64,000 bases of DNA from the NCBI GenBank assembly GCA_001512505.1, contig LFSC01000056.1:8160-72159 (forward strand), given 5' to 3'. A program made the translations under genes and the position numbers. A model generated the notes under the pieces. That model saw nothing but the letters and a program-made list of their open reading frames with translations, was not told where the DNA came from and made no database searches. The number at the start of each line of letters is the position of its first letter. Position 1 is the stretch's first letter. Shown piece by piece: positions 9,460 to 20,204 of the stretch. This stretch comes from Clostridiaceae bacterium DTU079. GTDB taxonomy: Bacteria > Bacillota > Clostridia > Acetivibrionales > Acetivibrionaceae.

Positions 9460-10851
9460 TTATTCCGATTCGAAAAAGAAGTGTGCTTCAGATTTGCTTT
9501 CAGCTTCCGGTTTTTGGGGTATCGCCTCAATAAACACCACCAGTTCCATTTCACCCGAATCCTCAAGTCTCTTTATCAAAATGTCTCCTCCCAGTTTCAT
9601 GGCAATCGCTTTTGCTTCAAACAGACCGATTCCGCTGCCTTCCTTGTTCACGGAATTGGAACCTCTCCAGAAGTTGCCAAATACAAAGGGAAGCTCCTTT
9701 TCCGGTAGCAATTCCCCTTTATTTCTTACAGAGAAAAAGAAGCCTTCGTCATTTTTTTCCGCACTGACCGTAATCCCCTCACCATTTCCGTACTTAATCG
9801 CATTTTCCATAAGCTGTGAAAGAATCCTCAAAAGGCCCTTCTTGTCAGAATTTATGATGGCATTGGTTTCTGTAGATATGGTAAATGGAATATGAAGTGT
9901 TTTCAATCTGTTTTCATATTCGGCTCTAATGCAGTCCAACAATTCCGTTACATAAAATGACTCAGGGCTGGGTTCAAATGCAACCATGCCGCTTGTAGTA
10001 TTCTCTAATATCATTTTTACCAAGTCTATAATTTCATCTGCATTTTTTTCTATCTTTCGGGCAATGACCGCATCCTTTTCATCCGGTACACCGTCCTCCC
10101 GATACAGTCCCGTCTCAATGGCAGATGCATACAGCTTCACATTGGAAACGGGAGTTTTTATTCCATGGACCAGGGTGGTAAGCATCGTCTGCCTTTCATA
10201 TAACAGTTTATCAATATGCTTTCTGTCACTCTGAATCTTGTCACTGAGCATATTAATTCCCCATATAAATTTCCCGAAATACCTGTTCTTCGATTCGGGA
10301 AGCTTTTCCGCCATATATCCCTTGGATAATCTCTCCGGATATTCTGAGAATTTTAAAAACGGATATATAACCGCTTTTTGTATGAAAATCAAAAAAGAAA
10401 TAAGCAGCAAAAAGCCGGCAGCCAATACCGCATTCATATATACCTTCAAAGCTTTTGAATTGCTGTCTGCATATACAAAAAGAAGAAATCCGGCATTTTC
10501 GCCATTTTTATTCTTTATAGTCGCCAGCCGCTGGTTCCCGCTAAATGAAACGAGTTCGGCATCAGAGGTATTGCCGTCCAGAAACAGAATATTTTCGGGA
10601 AGCTCCTCTTTGCTGTATTCATTTTTATACTGCTGTTGATTATCAAGATAAATATTCCGGATTATTTCATTTACATCAGGATATTCTTCATTAAAGTACT
10701 GCCTCTGGACCTGTGTGAAAATACGATTGATAAATATATTTCTGATGTCTGTCTTTTGGGCTATCCCGCGGTCAAAAAATATATTTGCCAGAATTACAAT
10801 TGTCACATATACCAGACACGGCACTATAAACAGATATTTCAACCGTTTCAT
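9460..10851 (-). CDS. Sensor histidine kinase
   Basis: H-box LVHGIKTPVSNVKLY; N-box LMENAIKYGNG; G-box GSGIGLFEAKAIA; two TMs; 4-bp overlap with response regulator. Confidence 0.9.
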   Translation of the reverse strand: MKRLKYLFIVPCLVYVTIVILANIFFDRGIAQKTDIRNIFINRIFTQVQRQYFNEEYPDVNEIIRNIYLDNQQQYKNEYSKEELPENILFLDGNTSDAELVSFSGNQRLATIKNKNGENAGFLLFVYADSNSKALKVYMNAVLAAGFLLLISFLIFIQKAVIYPFLKFSEYPERLSKGYMAEKLPESKNRYFGKFIWGINMLSDKIQSDRKHIDKLLYERQTMLTTLVHGIKTPVSNVKLYASAIETGLYREDGVPDEKDAVIARKIEKNADEIIDLVKMILENTTSGMVAFEPSPESFYVTELLDCIRAEYENRLKTLHIPFTISTETNAIINSDKKGLLRILSQLMENAIKYGNGEGITVSAEKNDEGFFFSVRNKGELLPEKELPFVFGNFWRGSNSVNKEGSGIGLFEAKAIAMKLGGDILIKRLEDSGEMELVVFIEAIPQKPEAESKSEAHFFFESE

Positions 10852-11537
10852 TTTTCAATACTTCCTCCGAATTTGTATCCGATCTTCCATATTGTCTGAA
10901 TGAGTACCGGATTTTTCGGATCCTCCTCCAGCTTCTCTCTCAGCCACCTTATGTAAACCGTCAAGGAGCCCATCTCACTGAAACAGTCAGCACCCCACAC
11001 CTCATTGAACAGTACTTCTTTTTTAATAACCTTCTCAGGATGCTTCAGAAAATATTCCAGTATATCAAATTCCTTGCCGGTAATGTTTATCTGCCTGTTA
11101 TTTTTGAAAACGGTCCTGTCGTTTACATTCATCGAAATATCGCCATAAGTTAGAATCTCCTTGTTCTCACGCATATCATAGCTTCTTCGTATAAGGGCCT
11201 TGATCTTTGAGGATAGAACCGGAAAGGAAAAGGGTTTATCGATATAGTCATCGGCGCCTACCTCCAGCCCCAGAATCTTGCTCTGATCATCAGTTTTCGC
11301 ACTCATCATCAGAACCGGTATCCCATGCTTTTTGCGGAGCTGCTGAAGTGCTCCATAGCCATCCATTCCCGGAAGCATGACGTCAAGAAGCAGAATCTTA
11401 AATGCTGCTTTCTCAAGCAACTTAAGTCCTTCTTCAGCACTGGTCTTCCATTCCACCGTATACCCGTCCCTTATGAGAAAATCCCTGATAAGAATACCAA
11501 GTTCTTCATTATCCTCAATAATCAGAATATCCTGCAT
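10848..11537 (-). CDS. OmpR-family response regulator
   Basis: MQDILIIEDNEELGILIRDFL...LLLDVMLPGMDGYG...KPFSF + winged-helix C-terminus. Confidence 0.92.
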   Translation of the reverse strand: MQDILIIEDNEELGILIRDFLIRDGYTVEWKTSAEEGLKLLEKAAFKILLLDVMLPGMDGYGALQQLRKKHGIPVLMMSAKTDDQSKILGLEVGADDYIDKPFSFPVLSSKIKALIRRSYDMRENKEILTYGDISMNVNDRTVFKNNRQINITGKEFDILEYFLKHPEKVIKKEVLFNEVWGADCFSEMGSLTVYIRWLREKLEEDPKNPVLIQTIWKIGYKFGGSIEK

Positions 11538-11538
11538 G

Positions 11539-12960
11539 CTATTCCTCATTCCTATAGTACGTCCCCACATCAATAAAATCCGGTTTGTCAATTACTCCTT
11601 CAGTTCTGGTAAATGCAACCTGAATGTTTCCGGTTTCATAGTCCACAATAATAAGATCAACCGTTCCGGAACTATGTATATTCACAACATCATACTGATT
11701 TACTTTTTCACCTGTAATCAAGTTCTTGACATCAGTCACTGAGAATTTATCTTTCCCGCTTACCAATTGGTTGTATTTTGCCCATCGGACAATATTGTTT
11801 TCATTGCCAGCAAAGCCGTCCTGGTTTCCTTTTGCAGCATAAGAATTAACCACGCATAAGCTATCCCTGCTGTCCCATGAAATTCCGTTCATGATCGGAG
11901 TATTTTCATCTCTTAATATCGAGAAACCCTTACCCGCATCAGAAACTTCCTTCACACAGTTTTCTGCGCAGTATGAACTATTCTCATCTGTGATAATCAG
12001 ATTATGGCAAAAGGTGTAATCCCCGCTGTTTTCCACTATATAACTACCCACATCTTTTGCATTTTTGTACATCTCAAGAGCATGTCTGATATCAAAAGTA
12101 TAACACTTTTTGCCCTCGGAAACAAAGGGCATTTGTGAAACAGATCCGACATCCAATATTGCCGCAAAAACACCGTCATCATTTATCGCTGAGATGATAT
12201 CAAATAACCCAAGCATCCCTATACTTGTAAAGGATTTGTCTCCATTTTTAAAATGTGTTACTGCATTCACAAAGCCTAACTGATTCTCACTTCCAAGTGA
12301 CCATTCGAGAACCCGTAATGTAATCGGCTTCCCGCTTTCGGTTTTGTCTCCCCACAGAGACAGGGCGCTGCATGACGTAGGCCTTAACGCATCGGGAACC
12401 ATCTGGATTATTATGGCTTCCTCGTAACTTAGCACTCCATCCTCATTAAATCCATGTATCCCGCCTGAAATACGCCCGGCATATCCGCTTAATTCTTCTT
12501 TGTACCTTTTATCCAGACTTTCAAAGAGGGTATACATTCTCTCTTCCACTGCAGATGCTTCATATGTATTTCCACCAAATGCAACCCTGATATTTTCATA
12601 AATATAAGGCTCCATTATTTTAGGATAATCCGGGAAAGCCTTTAGAATCATTTCAGCATATGCAGTGCCAACTTCACCGGGAGTTCCGTTTTCATAATCG
12701 AGAGTCACATCATAATACTCTTTATACACAATTATGGAACAAAGTTCATTTTCCGATTTATACTCTGCTATATACGTAGGAGTAATCCCCTCATTGGTAT
12801 AAGTTTTCTGCTGAGATGTTTTATAAGAATCGACCGGGACAAGGCTCGATTCATCTCCTTTAGGAATCACAAAATCTGTATATGAGGGTGCGCCGTTTGA
12901 ACACCCGGTTAGCATCAAAATAAAACATAACAAAATCAACAATAAACTCTTTTTATTCAT
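11539..12960 (-). CDS. Lipoprotein with C45 (acyl-CoA:6-APA acyltransferase-like) Ntn-hydrolase-type domain
   Basis: Lipobox LMLTGC; TSCSALSLWGDKTESGKPITLRVLEWS resembles the C45 nucleophile motif. Confidence 0.65.
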   Translation of the reverse strand: MNKKSLLLILLCFILMLTGCSNGAPSYTDFVIPKGDESSLVPVDSYKTSQQKTYTNEGITPTYIAEYKSENELCSIIVYKEYYDVTLDYENGTPGEVGTAYAEMILKAFPDYPKIMEPYIYENIRVAFGGNTYEASAVEERMYTLFESLDKRYKEELSGYAGRISGGIHGFNEDGVLSYEEAIIIQMVPDALRPTSCSALSLWGDKTESGKPITLRVLEWSLGSENQLGFVNAVTHFKNGDKSFTSIGMLGLFDIISAINDDGVFAAILDVGSVSQMPFVSEGKKCYTFDIRHALEMYKNAKDVGSYIVENSGDYTFCHNLIITDENSSYCAENCVKEVSDAGKGFSILRDENTPIMNGISWDSRDSLCVVNSYAAKGNQDGFAGNENNIVRWAKYNQLVSGKDKFSVTDVKNLITGEKVNQYDVVNIHSSGTVDLIIVDYETGNIQVAFTRTEGVIDKPDFIDVGTYYRNEE

Positions 12961-14070
12961 TTTTCACTCTCCAAATCTGAATCTGATTCATCGGTGCAAG
13001 CGCAGGTATGGTCACAACGGTTACAAGTGCCAGTACAGCAGCAGGAATAAGTATAAAATTACTTACCGGATTGACCACAACAGTAAACTCCGTAACTCTC
13101 ATAATACTTGAAGCTATTTCAGTCAATACATACCCGCCGACCACGCCGGTAAAAATATTAGCAAGCAAAATAGAAACTGCCACCAGAATAAGGATTCGAA
13201 GGTAATGCCAGAGTTTAGCCGTAAGACTACTGAAGCCCATGCTTTTTAAAAGCGCTATGTCTGAAGCTTCCTCCTCAATAAATATATTCTCGTACAGCAC
13301 CGTAAGAGAAATAAGTACAGCTGCAGTAACTATTGACAAAATCACAATAAGCAGGTCAAAAACCGAAACATATTCTCCAAGGTATTCTTCAACTACATCG
13401 TCTTTATGAATAAACTTGATTTCGTCTTCCGAATAAAGACTCTGCATCCTTTCAAAATAATAATCATACTCATGGGGATTGCAATCTATAACTCTGCTGA
13501 ACATTTCCATATTTTCTGCAACCTGTACTCCATTAAATTCATTTGATGTAAATATCTGCGGAGCAGTTGACCCCAATGCTTCCAGATAACAGGTTACAAT
13601 GAAATCTTCCGTCACCTCGGATGAAGTAATATGATTATCGTCGTATTTTTTAAACCTTATGGACACAGTGTCACCCAATTCAATGCCTTGGTTTTTTGCA
13701 AAGTATGCAGGAATGGCAATCTCATTGTAAAGCTTCGGTGCATGTCCTTTTGTAATAACCAGGTCATCAACCGTATAGTATCCACTGTATAATGCAACAA
13801 CATTACTTTTGCCGTCAACTATCATATTGGATATAGAATACATCTTGAATTCCACATGTGCCGGTATTTCGTTTGCTGCAAAATTATCATTAATAAGTTT
13901 ATACGCGCCTTCCAAGCTTCCTGCTTTTTGACATAGCTTAGTCAAATATTCGTCACTAGGTTCAATAGCAAATTCCACTCGGCCCATTATAAGATACTTC
14001 TGCAAATAATCAACCGAACATACAGAATCCTTTGTTCTGACAACAAGCAGTATTATACTGATTCCAAGTA
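12953..14070 (-). pseudogene. C-terminal portion of FtsX-like ABC transporter permease, N-terminus missing
   Basis: ISIILLVVRTKDS...DIALLKSMGFSSLTAKLWHYLRILILVAVSILLANIFTGVVGGYVL...ALAPMNQIQIWRVKNE; residues upstream of about 14070 in this frame are antiparallel noise over the ATPase. Confidence 0.7.
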
Positions 14071-14606
14071 CAATTGAGCGCGCCGGTAGGTTCATCTGCG
14101 AACAGAACCTTAGGATTGTTGATAAGCGCCCTGCAAAGGCAGGCCCTCTGAAGCTGTCCTCCCGATACCTCTGTGATTTCCCTGTCGGCTGTGTCAATTA
14201 TCCCGAGTCTGTTCATCAGTTCTTTTGCCCTTTTGTTCACTTCCTCGCGGCTTTGAACCTTCGCCTGGTATCCCGGAAGAATGATATTGTCCATAATACA
14301 TAGCTTCTTCATCATGTACATCTGCTGGAATATGAATCCCATTTTCAGCAGTCTGATATTAAGAAGCTGCTTCTCATTCATCTGTGTCAGGTCTTCTCCG
14401 TCAAACAGCACCTTTCCGGAAGTAACGGTATCCATGCCGCTTATGGAATACAGAAGCGTTGATTTGCCGGAACCGGAAGGCCCCATTACTGAAACCAGCT
14501 CGCCCTCTTCGATTTTCAGATTTACATTCTGCAAAACATTGTTGCTGTATCTGTCAACGATATAGGTTTTGCAGAGATCCTTTGTTTCCAAAACTGTTTT
14601 GCTCAT
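14010..14606 (-). pseudogene. ABC transporter ATP-binding protein (MacB/LolD type), C-terminally truncated
   Basis: Walker A GPSGSGKST, signature SGGQLQRACLCRAL, Walker B VLFADEPTGALN, then abrupt CTWNQYNTACCQNKGFCMFG*. Confidence 0.75.
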
Positions 14607-14808
14607 CTTTTTCTCCCTAAAAAAAGCGTGTTTTATTTTATGAGTTCATTCTACTACCAATTTTCTTAAAAAGTCCTTAAAAAAAATTAATTTTTTTATT
14701 TTCCAAACATCTCATCTTAAGTAGCCTTAGGCTTACGTTCACGTTTGTGAGCTAAAACCCTGACATTTCTTATATAAACATAAAAATTTTTGAACCGGAA
14801 TGCAATAA

Positions 14809-14858
14809 AAAATACATGAAAAATACACTGCTGCATTCTCCATGTATTTAAAAAAAAT
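14809..14858 (-). terminator. Likely terminator of clpB
   Basis: Minus strand AAATACATG ... CATGTATTTTTTATT. Confidence 0.55.
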
Positions 14859-14859
14859 T

Positions 14860-17454
14860 TTATTTCTTTGCATCAACCGTTAGTTTGTCCTCTTCCACTT
14901 CTATATCGATATCTGCGTCTTCTATTATCTCTCCGGCAATAATTTTTTTAGCTATTACCGTTTCAATGTGCTTTTGAACATACCTCTTTATAGGTCTTGC
15001 ACCAAACACGGGATCATATGCATTTTCCGCCATGTATTGCTTTGCCGCATCGGATACGTTGAGCCTGATCCTTCTGTCGCTGAGCCTTTTTTGAATATCC
15101 ATTAAAACAAGATCGATTATTTTAATGATTTCTTCCATTCTCAAAGGCTTGAACATGACAATCTCATCCACACGGTTTAAAAACTCCGGCTTAAAATGTC
15201 TATTCAGTTCTCCCATAACAACATTTCTTGTATTTTCATCAATCTCACTGTTGTTTTTAATACCACTTAGAAGATGTTGGCTGCCTATGTTCGATGTCAT
15301 TATAACAACTGTGTTTTTGAAATCCACAGTCCTTCCCTGGCTGTCGGTCAGCCGTCCGTCATCCAAAAGCTGCAATAAGACATTGAAAACCTCAGGATGT
15401 GCCTTTTCAATCTCATCAAAAAGTATTACACAATAGGGTTTTCTCCTCACCGCTTCGGTAAGCTGTCCGCCTTCTTCATAACCCACATAACCGGGAGGTG
15501 CTCCTATAAGCCTTGCAACCGCATGCTTTTCCATATACTCGGACATATCGATTCTAACCACATTTTCCTCGCTGTCAAAAAGAGCTTCGGATAATGCTTT
15601 TGCCAGCTCAGTCTTACCGACTCCCGTAGGTCCGAGGAATATAAACGAACCAATGGGCTTTCTCGGGTCCTTAAGTCCGGATCTTGCCCTCAAAACAGCA
15701 TTGCTTACCGCCGTTACCGCCTCATCCTGTCCGATAACCCTCCTATGCAATATACCCTCAAGGTTCAAAAGCTTATCCTTTTCATTTTCCACAAGCTTTG
15801 TTACCGGAATCCCTGTCCAACGGGATACAATTTCAGCAATCTCTTCTTCGGTAACCTCTTCTTTTAAAAGAGCATTTTCACTTGTCTTTTTCCGATGCTT
15901 TGCTTCCTCCAGGCTCTTTTGCAGCTCCGGAAGCTTTCCGTGCTTTAAAATAGCCAGTTTGTCAAGATCATACGTCCTCTCGGCCTCTTCAATTTCCCTT
16001 TTAACCTCTTCGATCTGGGACTTCAGCTCTTTTTCCCTCTTTATATTCTCCTTTTCCATCTCCCATTGAGCCTTCATTTGATCGGACCTTTCCTTCAAGG
16101 ATGAAAGTTCTTTTTCCAAGGTTAAAAGCCTTCCCCGGGAAATATCGTCATCCTCCTTTTTAAGAGCCTGTCTCTCTATTTCAAGCTGCATGATCTTTCT
16201 TTGAATTTCATCCAATTCTGTGGGCATGCTGTCAATTTCAGTTCTAATCATAGCAGCCGCTTCATCCATCAAGTCAATAGCCTTGTCCGGCAGAAAGCGG
16301 TCACTGATATATCTGTTGGACAGCACACTGCAGGCAATAATGGCACTGTCGGTTATTCTAACCCCATGATGTATTTCAAACCGCTCCTTTAATCCCCTTA
16401 AAATCGAGATGGTATCCTCTACGGTAGGCTGATCCACTACAATGGGCTGAAACCTCCTTTCAAGAGCGGCATCCTTTTCAATATATTTTCTGTACTCATC
16501 CAAGGTGGTGGCTCCTATGCAGTGCAATTCTCCCCTGGCCAGCATAGGCTTTAATAAATTGCCGGCATCCATGGCACCCTCTGCCTTACCTGCCCCTACA
16601 ATATTATGAAGCTCATCTATAAACAAGATAATTCTTCCTTCAGACTTGTTAACCTCATTTAAAACAGCCTTGAGCCTTTCTTCAAACTCACCCCGGTATT
16701 TTGCTCCGGCAATTAAAGAACCCATATCAAGGGCAAAAATAGTCTTGTCCTTTAAACCTTCGGGTACATCTCCCTTAAGAATTCTCTGGGCCAGTCCTTC
16801 CACCACTGCGGTTTTTCCCACACCAGGCTCTCCGATGAGTACCGGGTTGTTCTTGGTTCTTCTGGACAATATACGTATAGCACGCCTTATTTCCGCATCC
16901 CGGCCTATTACAGGATCAAGCTTTCCCAGCCGTGCAAGCTCCACCAAGTCCCGGCCGTACTTTTTTAATGCATCATAGGTCTCTTCAGGGTTTTTAGATG
17001 TGATTCTCTGATTGCTTCGAACCTTTCTTAGACCGGACATAAACTTCTCCAATGTAATACCGTAACGTTTGAATATTTTTTGGGAAGGTGTGTCTTTTTC
17101 TTTTAATAATGCCATAAAAATATGTTCAACACCGGTATACTCGTCTTTAAAGCGCTTTGCCTCGTCTTCGGCATGTATCAGAACCTCATTAAAACGCCTC
17201 GTGGCATAAATACCTGATGCTCCGCTTCCGGACACCTTCGGAAGTTTTTCCAGTTCCGCTTCAATATCCTTTGCATACATCCGGACATCCTGTCCCATAT
17301 ACCCGATCAATTTGGGAATAAGTCCGTCTTCTTGGCTTACGAGGGCAAAATGTATATGCTCTCCGTCAACATGTTGGTGTCCCATTCTCACTGCAATATC
17401 CTGTGTTGCTGAAATCGCTTCTTGCGCCTTTTCGGTAAATTTATCTATGTTCAT
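14860..17454 (-). CDS. clpB: ATP-dependent chaperone ClpB
   Basis: Two AAA+ modules ([31 protein letters not shown]), middle coiled coil, Clp_N. Confidence 0.96.
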   Translation of the reverse strand: MNIDKFTEKAQEAISATQDIAVRMGHQHVDGEHIHFALVSQEDGLIPKLIGYMGQDVRMYAKDIEAELEKLPKVSGSGASGIYATRRFNEVLIHAEDEAKRFKDEYTGVEHIFMALLKEKDTPSQKIFKRYGITLEKFMSGLRKVRSNQRITSKNPEETYDALKKYGRDLVELARLGKLDPVIGRDAEIRRAIRILSRRTKNNPVLIGEPGVGKTAVVEGLAQRILKGDVPEGLKDKTIFALDMGSLIAGAKYRGEFEERLKAVLNEVNKSEGRIILFIDELHNIVGAGKAEGAMDAGNLLKPMLARGELHCIGATTLDEYRKYIEKDAALERRFQPIVVDQPTVEDTISILRGLKERFEIHHGVRITDSAIIACSVLSNRYISDRFLPDKAIDLMDEAAAMIRTEIDSMPTELDEIQRKIMQLEIERQALKKEDDDISRGRLLTLEKELSSLKERSDQMKAQWEMEKENIKREKELKSQIEEVKREIEEAERTYDLDKLAILKHGKLPELQKSLEEAKHRKKTSENALLKEEVTEEEIAEIVSRWTGIPVTKLVENEKDKLLNLEGILHRRVIGQDEAVTAVSNAVLRARSGLKDPRKPIGSFIFLGPTGVGKTELAKALSEALFDSEENVVRIDMSEYMEKHAVARLIGAPPGYVGYEEGGQLTEAVRRKPYCVILFDEIEKAHPEVFNVLLQLLDDGRLTDSQGRTVDFKNTVVIMTSNIGSQHLLSGIKNNSEIDENTRNVVMGELNRHFKPEFLNRVDEIVMFKPLRMEEIIKIIDLVLMDIQKRLSDRRIRLNVSDAAKQYMAENAYDPVFGARPIKRYVQKHIETVIAKKIIAGEIIEDADIDIEVEEDKLTVDAKK

Positions 17455-17475
17455 TATTATCACTCCCCTCTTTCA

Positions 17476-18408
17476 TTACCTCACCTCAGAAGCAGCCCTT
17501 AGCTTTTCATAAAGCTCTTTTTGCTCCTGAGTTAAAAAACCGGGATTCACAATTCTTACCCTTATATACAAATCGCCTCTTCTTCCCGTTCTATCAATAT
17601 ATCCTTTTCCCGCTACCCGTATCCTGTTGTCGGTTTGTATCCCTTTAGGTATTTTAACCACTATCCTCCCGTCTACGGTATCAACAGTTGACTCTCCTCC
17701 CAAAGCAGCATCCCAGGGCATTACATTCATAACCGTTACCAAGTCGTTTCCTTCAAGCTGAAAACGTTCTGTAGATTTTACTTTAACGGTAAGAATCAAG
17801 TCACCTTTTTCGCCTCCGTAAGATCCAGGCTCTCCCTGACCTCTGAGTCTTACCTTTTCTCCGTCCTTAACGCCCTTGGGAATTTTAAAGGACAAACTCT
17901 TAACACCTTCTCTTCCCCTTATGGATATCTTCTTTTCCACCCCGTGAAAACCTTCCTCGGGAGTTACTTCCAGTTCCGCTTCAATGTCTTCTCCTTTTTT
18001 AGGTGTTCTTACACGTCTGCCTTTTGTGCCGGTAAAATTAAAAATGCTGCCTAAATCAAAGCCGTCCTCACCGAAAAACATATTAAAAAAATCACTGTAA
18101 TCATTTGAACTGCTGGTTTTAAACTCATATCTTACACCTTTTCCAAACCCATACTTCGAGGGATCAAAATCATATCCATTCTGGAAATTGTATGCACTTC
18201 CAAAACTGTCATATTTCTTCCTCTTCTCCGGGTCTCCCAAAACTTCGTAAGCCTCATTTATTTCCTTGAATTTCTCTTCCGCCCGTTTATCGCCGGGATT
18301 TGCATCGGGATGATACTTTTTAGCCAACTTTCTGTATTGCTTCTTAATATCCTCTGAAGAAGCATTTTTATCGAGTTCAAGAATTTTGTAATAATCCTTA
18401 TACTGCAT
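17476..18408 (-). CDS. DnaJ-class co-chaperone (CbpA-like, no Zn-finger)
   Basis: J domain [37 protein letters not shown]-terminal DnaJ domain without CxxCxGxG repeats. Confidence 0.9.
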   Translation of the reverse strand: MQYKDYYKILELDKNASSEDIKKQYRKLAKKYHPDANPGDKRAEEKFKEINEAYEVLGDPEKRKKYDSFGSAYNFQNGYDFDPSKYGFGKGVRYEFKTSSSNDYSDFFNMFFGEDGFDLGSIFNFTGTKGRRVRTPKKGEDIEAELEVTPEEGFHGVEKKISIRGREGVKSLSFKIPKGVKDGEKVRLRGQGEPGSYGGEKGDLILTVKVKSTERFQLEGNDLVTVMNVMPWDAALGGESTVDTVDGRIVVKIPKGIQTDNRIRVAGKGYIDRTGRRGDLYIRVRIVNPGFLTQEQKELYEKLRAASEVR

Positions 18409-18681
18409 AAAGCACCTCCCTTGCATAATTTTTATGCAACGAATATCTATGTTTTTCCATATCCACGATATACCATATCATACATATAAATAGGAAAGCA
18501 ACTGTCATTTTAGAAAAGCTAAGCCGAGGATTAGATTATATTTTCCCCTTTTGTTTTAATTATTTTTCTATTTTAATTTTTGCCTAAATAATATCTGCTT
18601 CCCTTGCAGAATCTGCATTTTGCAAGGGAAGCTTATGAGTTAATTATGATATTACAACTTTACGTCATGTCATTTATCAGA

Positions 18682-19131
18682 TTACATTATATCTATTTTT
18701 CTTCCTCTGGGTTTGCTCTGTTCCTTCTTTGGAAGTATCAAAGTCAGAACACCGTTCTCATGTTTCGCAGTAATTTTATCGGCTTCAACGTTGTCAATGG
18801 AAAATGACCTTGCCATACTTGAGGTTCTGCGTTCTTTTCTGATGTAATTGTCTCTTTTTTCTTCAACCCTCTCGTCCCTGTTTGCACTAATAGTCAGTCG
18901 GTTATCGTTTATTTCAATATTGATATCCTCTTTTCTTACTCCCGGCATCTCCGCCTCAAGTACGTACTCCTTCTCATTTTCCTTTATATCCACTCTCATG
19001 TTGCCAGCGTTTCCGAAGAACACAGGAAATGTCGGTTCATTAAAGAAATCGTCAAAAAAGTTGTCAATGTCGAACAGATCTCCGTTTCTTCTTTCCATTC
19101 CTCTTCTTCCAAAAGGTACTAATCCGAACAT
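18682..19131 (-). CDS. Hsp20/alpha-crystallin small heat-shock protein
   Basis: VDIKENEKEYVLEAEMPGVRKEDINIEINDNRLTI...FSIDNVEADKITAKHENGVLTLILPK. Confidence 0.94.
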   Translation of the reverse strand: MFGLVPFGRRGMERRNGDLFDIDNFFDDFFNEPTFPVFFGNAGNMRVDIKENEKEYVLEAEMPGVRKEDINIEINDNRLTISANRDERVEEKRDNYIRKERRTSSMARSFSIDNVEADKITAKHENGVLTLILPKKEQSKPRGRKIDIM

Positions 19132-19203
19132 AAACGACACCTCCATAAATTTAATTTATGCATTGTTTTTTAAATTTGACCTTTATCGGTCCTTTCAATA
19201 TTA

Positions 19204-19232
19204 TTTATACTATTTTTTTAATTATTCATCAA
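19204..19232 (-). promoter_or_regulatory. SigA-type promoter of hsp20
   Basis: Minus strand TTGATG - 17 nt - TATAAA. Confidence 0.65.
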
Positions 19233-19240
19233 TATTAGAC

Positions 19241-19257
19241 TTTGACTTTCTTTGACC
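19241..19257 (-). promoter_or_regulatory. CtsR operator
   Basis: Minus strand GGTCAAA-GAA-AGTCAAA, exact match to RGTCAAANANRGTCAAA. Confidence 0.75.
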
Positions 19258-19500
19258 TTCAGGTTAAAAAACCTTACAACTAAAACGAATTATCTCAAGA
19301 TATCTTAAAATATCTCCATATTTTAAAATATTTCTTGTCTCAAGGTTAAAGTCAAATATAATAATATTTCCCATCCTCCTAAAACTGATTTTAATTCATG
19401 TTAATCTACACTTGTCCCTTTCTGAATTCAATAAAAAAGCTGTCAGAATAGTTTTTTATACACTTACTCCGACAGTCTCTTGAAAATAATTGTCTTTAAG

Positions 19501-20032
19501 TCAAATGTCTGTAGAATTCTCCCATTCTTTGAACCATATCCTGCCTGAATTTACTTCATGAGCCCTGAATATGATTCTGCTGCCATAATCATCGCTATCC
19601 GCCTTAAATTTCAGCAAGTAGGCTCTTGAGTTATCCTCACTTGCCGGTATTTCCTCTTTATCAGGAATTATAACTTTTGTATTTCCGTCCTTATCTATAT
19701 AATATAATATTTCAAAAGCAAAATGTTTTTCGTCAGCATTCTTAAAATTTACTGTTATATTACACATCCCGTCTTCAAAGAACATATCCAAAACAACATC
19801 TTCATATCCAATATCTAAATTGCTTTCTCCATTGGCTTTCTCAAGACTTTCAACTTTTTGGTTCAAGCTTTCTATCTCCTTTTTTAAGCTACTTATCTCT
19901 TCAAGCATTTTTTCAATATCTGATTGATCCGAGCTGGCTTGCCGATAACTGCAACTTGTCGATAAAACAGAAACAGTCGTTATTAATCCGAAAATTATTT
20001 TTCTTTTTTGCTTCGAAAGAATACATCATCAT
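19501..20032 (-). pseudogene. Small coiled-coil lipoprotein with an apparent frameshift in a poly(A) tract near the start
   Basis: Downstream frame reads upstream of MLEEIS as KRKIIFGLITTVSVLSTSCSYRQASSDQSDIEK; ATG triplets and SD lie in another frame. Confidence 0.5.
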
Positions 20033-20204
20033 TCCTTCCCAAAAATATCTTCTTTTAGGTAACACTATCTATATGTCACCGACAGGCTCTGCTACTAACC
20101 CCATAATGCTTTCCCATTCTTTTATTTACTTTTAACCCGTCAGCTATGAATACATAAATATTAATTAATTTTCTCATACGGATATAATATAAGGCCATGC
20201 TTCT

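Noticed and set aside
12953-14197. ORF 12953-14197 taken as a full-length permease with N-terminus MTQPTGKSQRYREDSFRG...
   Set aside because: The first about 40 residues are a different-frame reading of the ABC ATPase C-terminal region; the genuine permease homology starts only near 14070.
15653-16069. Long plus-strand ORFs opposite clpB, polA, mutS2, trpD and similar genes
   Set aside because: Antisense reading of strongly conserved genes, with low-complexity Ser/Leu/Phe-rich products and no RBS.
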